From: Pseudomonadota bacterium
Lineage (GTDB): Bacteria > Desulfobacterota > Syntrophobacteria > Syntrophobacterales > Syntrophobacteraceae
Direction of reading: 5' to 3'
Length of the DNA: 64,000 bases
Assembly (NCBI GenBank): GCA_023442755.1
Contig: JAEZXS010000300.1
Span: forward strand, 1-64,000
In this document: positions 54,284-62,957 of the stretch, piece by piece
Position numbering within the stretch: the stretch's first letter is position 1
How the letters are laid out: every line of letters begins with the position of its first letter
Translations under genes and position numbers: made by a program
The notes under the pieces: model-generated
The model's input: only the letters and a program-made list of their open reading frames with translations
What the model was told of the DNA's origin: nothing
Database searches by the model: none

Positions 54284-55216
54284 TTAGCCGAAGACGGCTT
54301 TCTTATCGGATTCTTTCCAGCGGTTGTGGAGCCAGAGGTATTGTTCGGGGAATTTGCGGATGATTTCTTCCATCTTCAGGTTGATCTCGCGCGTGATACG
54401 CACGATTTCGGCCTGTTCGTCATTGTTCGCATCCGGCCGGATCGGGTCGGAGATGTAGCCTTCGAAGTAGTAGGGATCGTTGGTACGGCAGGCGGCCACG
54501 ACGACTACCGGGCGCTTGTGGGTGAGGGCGAGCACTGCGGGAATGGGGGTTATGGTGGCTTTCTTGCCGAAGAATTCCACCCGCAGCCCGCGGCTGGTCC
54601 TCTGGTCGGGGAGGATCCCGATGGATTTTCCCTGGCGCAGGACGCGGCCAAGCGCGAAGGATGCGTTCTTCTTCGGGATCATGATCTGCCCGCTTGCGAT
54701 ACGGCTGGAAAGGATGGCGCGCTCCAGGTAGGGGTTGTCGAGCGGGCGCATCACGATGGCAAGCGGAATGCCGATGAGAGCGCTGACGTAGGGCAGCAGT
54801 TCCCAGTTGCCAAGGTGCGGGGTGACGAAGATGCAGCCCCGGGCCTCCTCGTGGATTCGTTTGGCCTTGAGGAAGAGTGCTTCAAGGTGTTCGGTCTTAT
54901 ACCGTTTGTCCCGCAGGATGCGGTCGCCCTCGAACTGGAACGGGGAACGGATTATCTCCAGGGCCATGAGGAAGAAGGAGTTGCAGCTCTGCCGGGCAAT
55001 CCGTTTTATTTCCCTGTCGGACAGTTCGTTTCCGAACGCTATCCGCAGGTTCCGGATGGCGATTTTCCGCCTGCGCGGGATCATATTGTAGAGGACGGCG
55101 CCGAGGAAGGAGGAAACCGCCTTGAGTACCCGGTACGGAAGCGCCCTGGCAGCGGCAACCGCTGCATAGAAGCCGATGTATTCGATTAAATGTAGGGCTT
55201 TTCCCTTTTTCTTCAT
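54284..55216 (-). CDS. LpxL/HtrB-type lysophospholipid acyltransferase
   Basis: 310 residues with an N-terminal membrane helix, then the acyltransferase motifs: TPHLGNWELLPY (HxxxxE form of the active site), ILPDQRTSRGLRVEFFGKKA and LWLHNRWKESDKKA at the end. This family transfers acyl groups from acyl-ACP to lipid A or other glycolipid and phospholipid acceptors. It ends the ketosynthase locus, 5 bp after the chain-length-factor-like gene, so it probably attaches the product of that locus to a membrane lipid. Confidence 0.85.
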   Translation of the reverse strand: MKKKGKALHLIEYIGFYAAVAAARALPYRVLKAVSSFLGAVLYNMIPRRRKIAIRNLRIAFGNELSDREIKRIARQSCNSFFLMALEIIRSPFQFEGDRILRDKRYKTEHLEALFLKAKRIHEEARGCIFVTPHLGNWELLPYVSALIGIPLAIVMRPLDNPYLERAILSSRIASGQIMIPKKNASFALGRVLRQGKSIGILPDQRTSRGLRVEFFGKKATITPIPAVLALTHKRPVVVVAACRTNDPYYFEGYISDPIRPDANNDEQAEIVRITREINLKMEEIIRKFPEQYLWLHNRWKESDKKAVFG

Positions 55217-55221
55217 GCTCT

Positions 55222-56523
55222 TTATTCGATGCAGCCGTCGACCAGGACACCCGACAGCTGGCCTATAATGCCATAGCTTACCGAGAGGAAGCTTTTGCGG
55301 CCGATCGTGCGGGCTTCCGCCGAAATCTGCAAATCCTCGCAGCCGGCCTCATGGCGTGAAAAGTTGAGGGTGCCGGGGACTATGCCCTCCCTTATGGCCC
55401 TGACCCCGAGGATGATTTCGCCGAGATCGCTTGCCGCGCCCATGTGCCCCGTGTACGCCTTCAAGGCGCAAACCGGGACGGAGCCGACGTCGGAACCGAG
55501 CACTGCGCGGATGGACTCCAGTTCGGAGCCGTCGCCCTTGCGTGTCCCGCTCCCGTGCGGGCAGATGAACCCGAGGTCTTTGGCGTCAAAGGAGGCATCT
55601 TCCAATGTCGATTTGATGGCCCTTTCAGTGATCTTTTCCGGGACGCTGAGGCCTTTTCCGCCGGGAAGTTCTATGCAGTTCGCGAGGCCCTTCACTTCTC
55701 CCAGGATAACGGCGCCGCGCTTCCGGGCATGTTCTTCTTCCTCGAGCAGAACGGCTGCGCCGCCTTCGCCGGGGATGAACCCGTCGCGCCCCCTGTCCAG
55801 GGGCCTGAACGATTTTTCGCCGTGCCTGCACTTGGACAGGATCCCGAGGCCTTCCATTTCGTACATCGGGATCTCGGTTATCCAGTTGCCGCTTCCGACC
55901 GCCAGGGCCGTGTCGGCCTCATCGAGGCGGATTCTTCTGCATGCCAGTTCCAGCGCGTGCCCGCCGCAGGGCGACAGGGTGGCCAGGCTGGTGTTCGGCC
56001 CCATGAATTCGAAGGCTGCCGAAAGGAAGCTGAATAGATTGTTGGAGATCGATTCCAGCAGAAAGAACGGGTTCACCTTGTCCATAGTGGACTTGTTCAG
56101 GACTTTCAGGTCGAGGCGGTTGCCGCCCGCCTTGAGGCTGTCTTTCAGGGCCGGGTGCATGAACTCGTAGCCCACCTTGGAAAGGTCTCCGGATGCGATG
56201 AACAGGGCACGCCGCTCCCGCGGAATGCGGGAAAGATCGATCTGCGAACTCTGCACCGCTTCCCTTGCCGCCTCGAACCCCAGGATGGAACCGCGGTTCA
56301 GGAAACGCATCTGCCCCGCCATGTTCTGCGGAATGTTTTCCAGCCGCTCCATCCCATCGACTGTGCCGAAATAGCTCATATACTCGGGCCGGCCGTCGCG
56401 CTGGTGGCGCGAAATGCCGGTCCTGCCCGCAAGCAGGCCCTGCCAGTTCGCTTCGACGCCTTTTCCCAGCGAGGTAATCAAGCCCATGCCGGTAACGACC
56501 ACTTTTCTCGATGAAGACATCAT
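55222..56523 (-). CDS. Ketosynthase-like protein with Ser nucleophile (chain-length-factor-like)
   Basis: 433 residues of the FabF fold: KVVVTGMGLITSLGKGVEANW, PGEGGAAVLLEEEEHARKRGA, CPHGSGTRKGDGSE and KAYTGHMGAASDLGE, with both catalytic His retained. Aligned on the DEAD/GEAD block with the ketosynthase at 58310-59596, the nucleophile Cys is a Ser here (ATLSPCGGHALEL; the Cys shown is two residues further). Such Cys-less partners are found as chain-length factors (KS-beta) that pair with an active KS-alpha. Start ATG 56523 or 56520. Last but one in the locus. Confidence 0.8.
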   Translation of the reverse strand: MMSSSRKVVVTGMGLITSLGKGVEANWQGLLAGRTGISRHQRDGRPEYMSYFGTVDGMERLENIPQNMAGQMRFLNRGSILGFEAAREAVQSSQIDLSRIPRERRALFIASGDLSKVGYEFMHPALKDSLKAGGNRLDLKVLNKSTMDKVNPFFLLESISNNLFSFLSAAFEFMGPNTSLATLSPCGGHALELACRRIRLDEADTALAVGSGNWITEIPMYEMEGLGILSKCRHGEKSFRPLDRGRDGFIPGEGGAAVLLEEEEHARKRGAVILGEVKGLANCIELPGGKGLSVPEKITERAIKSTLEDASFDAKDLGFICPHGSGTRKGDGSELESIRAVLGSDVGSVPVCALKAYTGHMGAASDLGEIILGVRAIREGIVPGTLNFSRHEAGCEDLQISAEARTIGRKSFLSVSYGIIGQLSGVLVDGCIE

Positions 56524-56681
56524 TCGATGCTTTCCCGCCCTCGTCATTCCGGCGGAAGCCGGAATCCAGTTGTTATAGGCAAAGCGCTCTCACCGCAGAG
56601 AAAGGTAAACGGGGATGTCATCGCTATCCTTGTATATTTCCGTTCTTCCTCCGCGTTCTCTGCGTCTCTGCGGTAAAGCTC
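56524..56681. repeat. Repeat-bearing gap inside the ketosynthase locus
   Basis: Contains CGTCATTCCGGCGGAAGCCG (56544 on), a copy of the recurrent GCCGGAAT hairpin, and CACCGCAGAGAAAGG with CCGCGTTCTCTGCGTCTCTG near 56654-56675. It separates the dehydratase from the chain-length-factor-like gene; the genes are still probably co-transcribed as no terminator with T tract is seen. Confidence 0.65.
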
Positions 56682-57128
56682 TTAAAACTTTCGCGTCAGG
56701 ATGTTGAAAAACCGCCGCTGCTCCTCGACGTCCTCGATGGTATCGAGCTTCACCAGGTTGCCCTGGAACTCGGCCTTTATCTTCCTTTTCCCGTTGACGA
56801 TACCGGAACCGCTGTAGACCTTCATGTCCTGCCCCGGCGCCTGGGAGACCTTGACCGTGAGTTCGACCTGGTCGCCCGGCATCACGAAGCTGTAGAAATT
56901 GCTCTTGTTCACCCTGGCGGCGAGGAACCACTTCTCGAAATCCGACGAAACGGCTTCCAGCCACCCGGCAAGCTGAATAAGCGCCTCCAGGAGCATTATC
57001 CCGGGCATGATCGGGTTTTTCGGAAAATGGAACTCCAGGAAATCCTCGCTCATCGCGACGTTCTTAATGCCCGTTATCCGGCTTCCCGGCTCGTAATCCG
57101 TAATACGGTCTATCAACAGGTATCGCAT
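56682..57128 (-). CDS. FabZ-like 3-hydroxyacyl-ACP dehydratase 1
   Basis: 148-residue hotdog-fold protein. FHFPKNPIMPGIMLLEALIQLAGW carries the catalytic His and the Glu of the FabZ pair. RVNKSNFYSFVMPGDQVELTVKV is the second FabZ block. It dehydrates 3-hydroxyacyl-ACP to the 2-enoyl. Within the locus it is one of two such enzymes, which hints at polyene formation or at split duties for short and long chains. Confidence 0.85.
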   Translation of the reverse strand: MRYLLIDRITDYEPGSRITGIKNVAMSEDFLEFHFPKNPIMPGIMLLEALIQLAGWLEAVSSDFEKWFLAARVNKSNFYSFVMPGDQVELTVKVSQAPGQDMKVYSGSGIVNGKRKIKAEFQGNLVKLDTIEDVEEQRRFFNILTRKF

Positions 57129-57154
57129 GCGTTACACTCCATTCGCTCCGGTTC

Positions 57155-57553
57155 TCATTCCGGTTCCTGCCCCGTCATGATGACCGAGGCAACGGCATAA
57201 TCCGCGGAATGAGATATGGAAACGGTCGCGTTTCCGATCTTTTTCCGGCTTCCGACCCTGGCGGTCCAGCCGCTGAGCGACAGCACCGGCCGCCCGCAGT
57301 TGTCCGGAACCACTTCGATTTCGAGCAGCGCGCCGTCTATTCCCGTTCCGGAAAGCCCGGTCCCAAGGGCCTTGAGGCAAGCCTCCTTGGCGGCGAAACG
57401 CCCGGCAAAGTGAATATAGGGGTCGGGCCGGGAGAGGCAGTATTCGCGCTCGCGCCCGGTGAACACCTCATCGGCAAATCCCCGGCGCTTCTCGATTATA
57501 TTCCTGATCTTCGCGACCGGGACGAGGTCAATTCCCTGGAAAATCCGGATCAT
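57155..57553 (-). CDS. Holo-ACP synthase (AcpS-type phosphopantetheinyl transferase)
   Basis: 132 residues: FQGIDLVPVAKIRNIIEKR and HFAGRFAAKEACLKALGTG are the Mg-binding and CoA-binding blocks of AcpS, and ATVSISHSADYAVASVIM the C-terminal strand. It activates acyl carrier proteins. A second, pathway-specific copy in this cluster implies a dedicated ACP, which is not seen nearby. It overlaps the ketoreductase gene by four bases. Confidence 0.88.
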   Translation of the reverse strand: MIRIFQGIDLVPVAKIRNIIEKRRGFADEVFTGREREYCLSRPDPYIHFAGRFAAKEACLKALGTGLSGTGIDGALLEIEVVPDNCGRPVLSLSGWTARVGSRKKIGNATVSISHSADYAVASVIMTGQEPE

Positions 57554-58308
57554 GAGATGCTCAGGCCTCCATCGACCGGGATCGCCTGGCCGGTGATGTA
57601 GTCGGCTTTGTCGGAGGCGAGGAAGAGCACCAGGTTTGCGACCTCTTCCGGGCTGCCGTACCGTTGCGCCGGGATGCGGTCGAGGAGCTGTTCCCCGGCC
57701 CTTTTTCTGACCCGGCTGCTCATCTGTGTTTCAATGACTCCGGGCAGGACCGAATTCACCTGGATGTTCCTGGGCGCAAGTTCCACCGCGCAAGCCCGGG
57801 TAAAGGAGATCAGCCCGCCCTTTGCGGACGCGTAGTTGACCTGGCCGCGGCCGCCCCGGATGCCGGATACGGAAGCAATGTTGACGATTTTTCCGCTGCG
57901 CTGCATGAACATCATTTCGGCTGCCAGTTTGGTCGTGAGAAAGGCGCCCCTGAGGTTCACGTCATGCACCTTTTCCCAGTCCGCAACCGGCATCGTGAGC
58001 AGCAGACCGTCGCGGATGATCCCGGCATTGTTCACGAGGATGTCGAGCTTTCCGAAGGCTTCGCGAATGCGCCTGAAAAGGGCTTCCACCTGAGCGGCAT
58101 CGGACACGTCCGCCTGGAAGGCTTCGAGGTCGAACCCGAACGCGCAGAGTTCCTCGCACATTTTGCAGGCGGCATCGCCGGACTTCGAATAATTTACGAC
58201 CACCTTCGCCCCGGCTTCCGCAAGGGCGCGGCTGACGGCCGCCCCGATCCCCCTGGCGCCGCCGGTAACCAGCGCTGTTTTTCCGGAAAAGTCGAGCTTC
58301 ATCGTCAT
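57550..58308 (-). CDS. 3-oxoacyl-ACP reductase (FabG-like)
   Basis: 252-residue SDR: GKTALVTGGARGIGAAVSRALAEAGAKVVVNYSKS, NNAGIIRDGLLL, NIASVSGIRGGRGQVNYASAKGGLISFTRAC (S-Y-K triad) and LFLASDKADYITGQAIPVDGGLSI. It reduces 3-oxoacyl-ACP with NADPH. The frame extends upstream to 58389; ATG 58308, one base after the ketosynthase stop, is best. Gene order KS-KR-PPTase-DH matches type II polyketide/fatty acid cassettes. Confidence 0.9.
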   Translation of the reverse strand: MTMKLDFSGKTALVTGGARGIGAAVSRALAEAGAKVVVNYSKSGDAACKMCEELCAFGFDLEAFQADVSDAAQVEALFRRIREAFGKLDILVNNAGIIRDGLLLTMPVADWEKVHDVNLRGAFLTTKLAAEMMFMQRSGKIVNIASVSGIRGGRGQVNYASAKGGLISFTRACAVELAPRNIQVNSVLPGVIETQMSSRVRKRAGEQLLDRIPAQRYGSPEEVANLVLFLASDKADYITGQAIPVDGGLSIS

Positions 58309-58309
58309 A

Positions 58310-59596
58310 TCAACCAGTATATTTTTTGACGGCAATGGTGGCATTCTGGCCGCCGAAGCCGAACGAGTTCGACAGGGCCGCCCGGACAATCTTTTCCCTC
58401 TTCACGTTGGGGACGTAGTCCAGGTCGCACTTCGGGTCGGGGTTGGTCAGATTCAGCGTCGGATGGATTGCATCCCGCTGGACGGAGAGGGTCGTAAAAA
58501 CGAATTCAGGTCCGCCCGACGCCGCAAGGAGATGGCCGATCAACGACTTGCTCGAACTGATCGCCAGTCCGTCCGCGTATTCGCCGAACACTTCCCTGAC
58601 GGCGAGCGTCTCGGCGATGTCGTTCAATTTGGTCGAGGTGCCGTGCGCATTGATGTAGTCGATGCCATCCGGCGCCATGCCGGCATCCGCGAGGGCGCGC
58701 CGCATGGATTCGGCCGCTCCCTTCCCTTCCGGCTGGGGCGCTGTCAGCCGGTAGGCGTCCATGGAGGAACCGTAGCCGGCAACTTCCGCATAGATTTTTG
58801 CCCCGCGCCGCCGCGCATGCTCTTCGTCCTCGAGAACGACCATCCCCGCACCTTCCCCCATGACCAGCCCGGACCTTTTCCGGTCGAAAGGCCGGCACAG
58901 AAGGGCGGGCTCCATGCGGGACACGGCCGCGGAACCCAGCAGGACGAAAAATATCAGCCCGACCGGGTTGAGCATGGAATCGGCGCCGCCCGTGACAATG
59001 AGGTCGGCTTCTCCCCGGGCTATGGCGCGAAACGCCGTTCCGATCGCCTGTGTAGACGAAGCGCAGGCGGTTGTCACGGTCGCGTTGATTCCGTCGAGTC
59101 CGAACTTTTCCGCAATGAGCGCGGCAGGCCGGCTGGAGTTGTTCCGGATGATCGATTCGCGGTGCACCTGGCCGTACTCGGATGCAAACCAGTCGGAGTC
59201 GAATTTCTTGTCGTCCAGCCAGGAATGAATGTCTTCGAGCCGGTTGATTCCGAGTCCGGAAGCCAGGACGGCCCCGCACCGGGAGCAGTCCCGGCCGTCC
59301 TCCCGCCATTTGGCGTCAGCCAGGGCTTTCTTGGCCGCCCAGAGAGCAAAGAGCGTTCTGCGCTCCCCCTCGCTGCGCGCTTCGGCCGGAAACTCCCGGC
59401 ATATTCGGTCCCAATCGGGAGCGGATATCTGCCCTGCCGCCTGCACGGGAGACTTTTCCGCATTCGGCAGATCGATCCTGCCGATGCCGTTGATGCCGGC
59501 AAGCGCCTTCCGCCAGCTTTCCTCGACGTCCAGCCCGAGCGGCGTTGCAAGGCCAAGCCCTGTGATGACAACTTTTCGGCGCATAGTGTCAGCCAT
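58310..59596 (-). CDS. 3-oxoacyl-ACP synthase (FabF-like ketosynthase, KS-alpha)
   Basis: 428 residues with a complete active site: Cys in VTTACASSTQAIG, His in INAHGTSTKLND and His in SSSKSLIGHLLAASG. GLVMGEGAGMVVLEDEEHARRRGAK is shared with the chain-length-factor-like partner. Condenses malonyl-ACP with acyl chains. ATG 59596 overlaps the dehydratase gene by 8 bases; ATG 59584 (MRRKVVITG) is equally plausible from family N-termini. Confidence 0.9.
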   Translation of the reverse strand: MADTMRRKVVITGLGLATPLGLDVEESWRKALAGINGIGRIDLPNAEKSPVQAAGQISAPDWDRICREFPAEARSEGERRTLFALWAAKKALADAKWREDGRDCSRCGAVLASGLGINRLEDIHSWLDDKKFDSDWFASEYGQVHRESIIRNNSSRPAALIAEKFGLDGINATVTTACASSTQAIGTAFRAIARGEADLIVTGGADSMLNPVGLIFFVLLGSAAVSRMEPALLCRPFDRKRSGLVMGEGAGMVVLEDEEHARRRGAKIYAEVAGYGSSMDAYRLTAPQPEGKGAAESMRRALADAGMAPDGIDYINAHGTSTKLNDIAETLAVREVFGEYADGLAISSSKSLIGHLLAASGGPEFVFTTLSVQRDAIHPTLNLTNPDPKCDLDYVPNVKREKIVRAALSNSFGFGGQNATIAVKKYTG

Positions 59597-60041
59597 TTTC
59601 AGCCGGCGTCCACCCTCCGTACAGGCGGAACATGTTTCGAAGCTGTTTTTCGTCCGCTTTCGGGGTGTGAACGTAGATGATGCGTTCCATGGAGGCGATT
59701 TCGCGGCCGTCCACCGTGATGCGGGCGGACCCCAGCGAATCGCTCGACGAGGTAGAAATGAGTTTTCCGGTGATTTCGGCGGCGAATCCCGGCCGCAGAT
59801 CGGGCGCGATCGTCACGCCCTGTACGAGGGACATGACGGCCGAGAGCCGGAATTCATGGGTGTAGATTACCAGCCAGCCAAGCAGCTGGGCCATGGCTTC
59901 GATATACATGACGCCGGGGACGATTGCTTCTTTGGTAAAATGCTTTCTCAGGCACTCATCGGCCAGGGAAAACGTCTTCACCCCGGTTATGGATTCTCCC
60001 GGCTGGAGATCGGTAATGCGATCGTAGAGCAACAGTCTCAT
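59589..60041 (-). CDS. FabZ-like 3-hydroxyacyl-ACP dehydratase 2
   Basis: 150 residues, paralogue of the dehydratase at 56682. KHFTKEAIVPGVMYIEAMAQLLGW holds the active His and Glu; the C-terminal ~40 residues (RIIYVHTPKADEKQLRNMFRLYGGWTP) are extra. First gene of the locus, overlapping the ketosynthase start. A 119-bp gap with repeats separates it from hdrA. Confidence 0.83.
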   Translation of the reverse strand: MRLLLYDRITDLQPGESITGVKTFSLADECLRKHFTKEAIVPGVMYIEAMAQLLGWLVIYTHEFRLSAVMSLVQGVTIAPDLRPGFAAEITGKLISTSSSDSLGSARITVDGREIASMERIIYVHTPKADEKQLRNMFRLYGGWTPAENG

Positions 60042-60160
60042 GAAAATCCCTGTACGGAAACAAACCTCACCGCCGAGGCGCAGAGGACGCCGAGAAATAC
60101 TTCCTGGTATCCTTTAGTCTTCTCCGCGATCTCTGCGGTAATTGCACTTTGCTCCGGGCC
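60042..60160. repeat. Short repeat gap upstream of the ketosynthase locus
   Basis: Holds CACCGCCGAGGCGCAGAGGA and the inverted TCTCCGCGATCTCTGCGGTA, one member of the GCAGAGACGC repeat family. It sits in the presumed promoter region of the locus. Confidence 0.55.
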
Positions 60161-62584
60161 TTATTTCGTCTCTTTCCTTTCCGCCAGGATCCGCATGGTT
60201 TCCGCTATTTCGTCTCTGCCGACCTGCGATCTCAGTACTTCGAGGCCCTGCATCACCTTTGCGAAGCGCACGCCCTCCGCTGCGCTTATCCATTCGAGCT
60301 GGAGCCGTTCCGGGCGGATTCCGAGTTTTGCCATTTTTTTGCGGACTTTTTCAACCCGTTTCTGCGTCCAGAGGTTCGCATTTATGTAGTGGCAGTCGCC
60401 TATATGGCAGCCGCTGACGAGAATTACCGGGGCCCCGCGGGCAAATCCGTTCCAGATGAACGATTCGTCCACCCGCCCCGAACACATCGTCCGGACCAGC
60501 CGCACGTTGGGCGGGTACTGCAGCCGGGACACACCGGCATAGTCCGCGCCCGCATATGAGCACCAGTTGCACGCAAAGGCAAGAATTTTCGAATCGGGCG
60601 CCTCCGCAAGCAGCTCATCCACCTGTCCCATGATCTGTTCGTCGGTGAAATGATTCATCACGATGGCGTCGAAGGCACATTCCGCGGCACAGGTGCCGCA
60701 CCCGGAACAGGCGGCGGAATTGACTGTCGCGGGGATCTTCCGCTTCGCATCCACCGATATTGCGCTGTACGGGCAGACTTCCGCGCATTTGCCACATGCC
60801 TTGCATTTTTCCGTAACCACTTCCGCCGTAACCGGTTCGGAGAGTATCTCGCCCCGGTGCATCAGGCGGATGGCGCGGGCCGCCGCCGCGGACCCCTGCG
60901 TGACCGATTCCTTTATGTCCTTGGGACCCTCCGCACAGCCGGCAAAATAGATGCCCCGCGTTGCGGCGTCCACAGGCTGGAGCTTGGGGTGGGCTTCCAG
61001 GAAAAAACCGTCCGGGCTGAGCTGCAGCCCGAGCATCTCCTGGAGCTTTTTCGTCGTCTTCGAAGGCTTCACGCCGACCGCAAGCACGAGCATGTCCAGG
61101 TCGTGGAAGGCGATCTTCCCGGTCGCGCTGTTTTCGACCGCCACCCGGAATCCTCCGTTCCCGTCTTCGACCACCGTGCCCGGCAATCCCCGGATATATT
61201 GCACTCCCAGGCTGCGGCTCTTCCTGTACAGGTCCTCGAACCCCTTCCCGAACGCCCGGATGTCGATATAGAACACCTTGATGTTCATGTCGGGGTAGTG
61301 TTCCTTGAGCACCAGCGTGCTCTTGACGGTGTTCATGCAGCAGATGTTGGAGCAGTACGAACCGCCCTTCCTCGCCGACCGCGACCCGACGCACTGGATG
61401 AAGCCGACCGATTTGGGCTCCTTCCGGTCCGAAGGACGCACCAGTTCGCCCTTTGTCGGCCCGCCGGCGCTCACCAGGCGCTCGAATTCCGTGCTGCTGA
61501 GAACGTTTTCATACCGCGTGTAGCCGTATTCGTCCAACTCCGTCGGATCGTAGGGCTCCAGCCCCGTTGCGACAACGATGCTGCCGACCTTTTCGATCAC
61601 TTCCTCGTCCGACATGTGGAAGTTGATGCACTTCTTCTCGCACACCTCGGAACACTTCGCGCAGACCACCGGGTTGTGCCCGAGGCATTCCCCGATGTTT
61701 ATGACATAGGCGGACGGAACGGCCTGCGGAAAAGGAGAATAAATGGCCTTCCGGGACGAAAGCCCCGAATTGAATTCGTCGGGGCGCACCACGGGGCATA
61801 CCCGGGCGCATTCGCCGCACGCCGTGCAGTCCTTTTCGGACACGTAGCGAGCCCGCTTGAGTATCTTGACTTCGAAATTACCCACGTACCCTTTGACGTC
61901 GATCACTTCGCTCAGGGTGAAAAGCTTGATGCGGGGATGCCGACCGGCATCCGTCATTTTCGGCCCGAGAATTCAGATGGAGCAGTCCATCGTGGGGAAA
62001 GTCTTGTCCAGCCGGGCCATCTGCCCGCCTATCGAAGGCTTTTTCTCCACGAGGACCACCTCGTAGCCGTTATCCGCAAGATCGAGCGCGGTCTGAATGC
62101 CGGCAATGCCTCCGCCGATCACCAGGGTCCGCTTGGTGAGAGGGATTTTCGTCGCTTCGAGCGGTTCGAGCTTTTCCGCCCGGGCAACCGCCATCCGAAC
62201 CAGGTCCATGGCCTTCTGCGTTGCGGCCTCCGGCTCGTTCATATGCACCCAGCTGCACTGTTCCCGCAGGTTCGCCATTTCGAGCAGGTAAGGATTCAGG
62301 CCGGCGCTTTCGAGCATCTGCCGGAAGGTGGGCTCGTGGAGCCTCGGCGAGCAAGATGCAATCACCACGCGGTCAAGGCCGAATTCGGCGATATCGTCCT
62401 TGACGCTCTGCTGTCCGGGCTCGGAACAGGCATATTGAATATCGCGGGACACCACAACGCCTGGAAGGCTCGCTCCCTGTGCCGCGACCTTTTCACAATC
62501 GACGGTTCTGGCGATGTTCAGTCCGCAGTGGCAGACATAAACCCCGATGCGCGGGCCGTCGCCCTGTAAGGCCGATTTTTTCAT
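60161..62584 (-). CDS. hdrA: Heterodisulfide reductase A-MvhD fusion, selenoprotein (Sec204)
   Basis: 807 residues if the in-frame UGA at 61973-61975 is read as selenocysteine. Residues 1-200: [30 protein letters not shown] and FAD loop [28 protein letters not shown]. At 203-205 DCSI-UGA-ILGPKM matches the HdrA Cys cluster block DCSICxxxPKM, so UGA replaces Cys. Then ferredoxin [13 protein letters not shown] (~253), [11 protein letters not shown] (HdrA), two 2x[4Fe-4S] motifs (~598, 630), and MvhD from ~660 ([37 protein letters not shown]). HdrA is the flavin centre of electron bifurcation; fused MvhD links it to hydrogenase or other dehydrogenase. Two frames only because of the UGA. Confidence 0.9.
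61935..61975 (-). promoter_or_regulatory. UGA and candidate bacterial SECIS element in hdrA
   Basis: On the minus strand the UGA (61973-61975) is followed 27 bases later by a perfect hairpin GGATGCC-GGTC-GGCATCC (61952 down to 61935). The GGUC apical loop is the same as in the E. coli fdhF SECIS and lies within the 16-37 base window usual for bacterial SECIS. This is the structure SelB recognises. Confidence 0.8.
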
Positions 62585-62624
62585 TTTATCGATCTCGTCA
62601 TTCTGAAAGATGTCATCTGGTTTC

Positions 62625-62957
62625 TCTCACGCAAACCCCGCGAAATGGAAGCTCGCGAAGACGCGAAAAAGATCAAGTGAAACAGTATCATGCACCCTTG
62701 TGGGAGAGGCTTTTAGCCTCGATGCTTTTCCTGCCGTTAATGCAGGGCCGTTTTTTCCCACGCAAATCCCGCAAAGCACGGGGGTAAAGACGCGAAGAAG
62801 AGCAAATAAAAATCCACCAAACAATATACCTCTATGGGAGAGGCTTTCAGCTTCGATGCTTTCCCTGTCGTTAACGCAGGGCCGTTTTTTCCCACGCGAA
62901 GACGCGAAGCCGCGAAGAAGAGCAACTGCAACTACATTTGTCATACTGTTATGGGAG
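62625..62957. repeat. Tandem array of ~120-130-bp units
   Basis: Units share GGGAGAGGCTTTTAGCCTCG, ATGCTTTTCCTGCCGTTAAT, GCAGGGCCGTTTTTTCCCAC and GACGCGAAGAAGAGCAA. Copies start near 62698 and 62831, a third near 62948 merges into the next repeat, and a partial copy lies at 62625-62697 (CGCAAACCCCGCGAAATGG). Spacing is about 133 and 117 bp. No coding potential; not a CRISPR array. Confidence 0.75.

Noticed and set aside
54284..60041. Plain housekeeping fab operon
   Set aside because: Two dehydratases, a Ser-variant ketosynthase, an LpxL-type acyltransferase and a PPTase without acpP, fabD or fabH do not fit the standard fab operon.
61957..61975. HdrA as two separate genes with a frameshift or nonsense mutation
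   Set aside because: The frame is unchanged across the TGA, the TGA sits at a conserved Cys, and a SECIS-like hairpin follows, so recoding is more likely.
60650..62569. 639-codon open frame on the plus strand
   Set aside because: It is the shadow of the HdrA-MvhD gene; no family motif and poor codon pattern. The opposite frame has clear Fe-S and FAD motifs.
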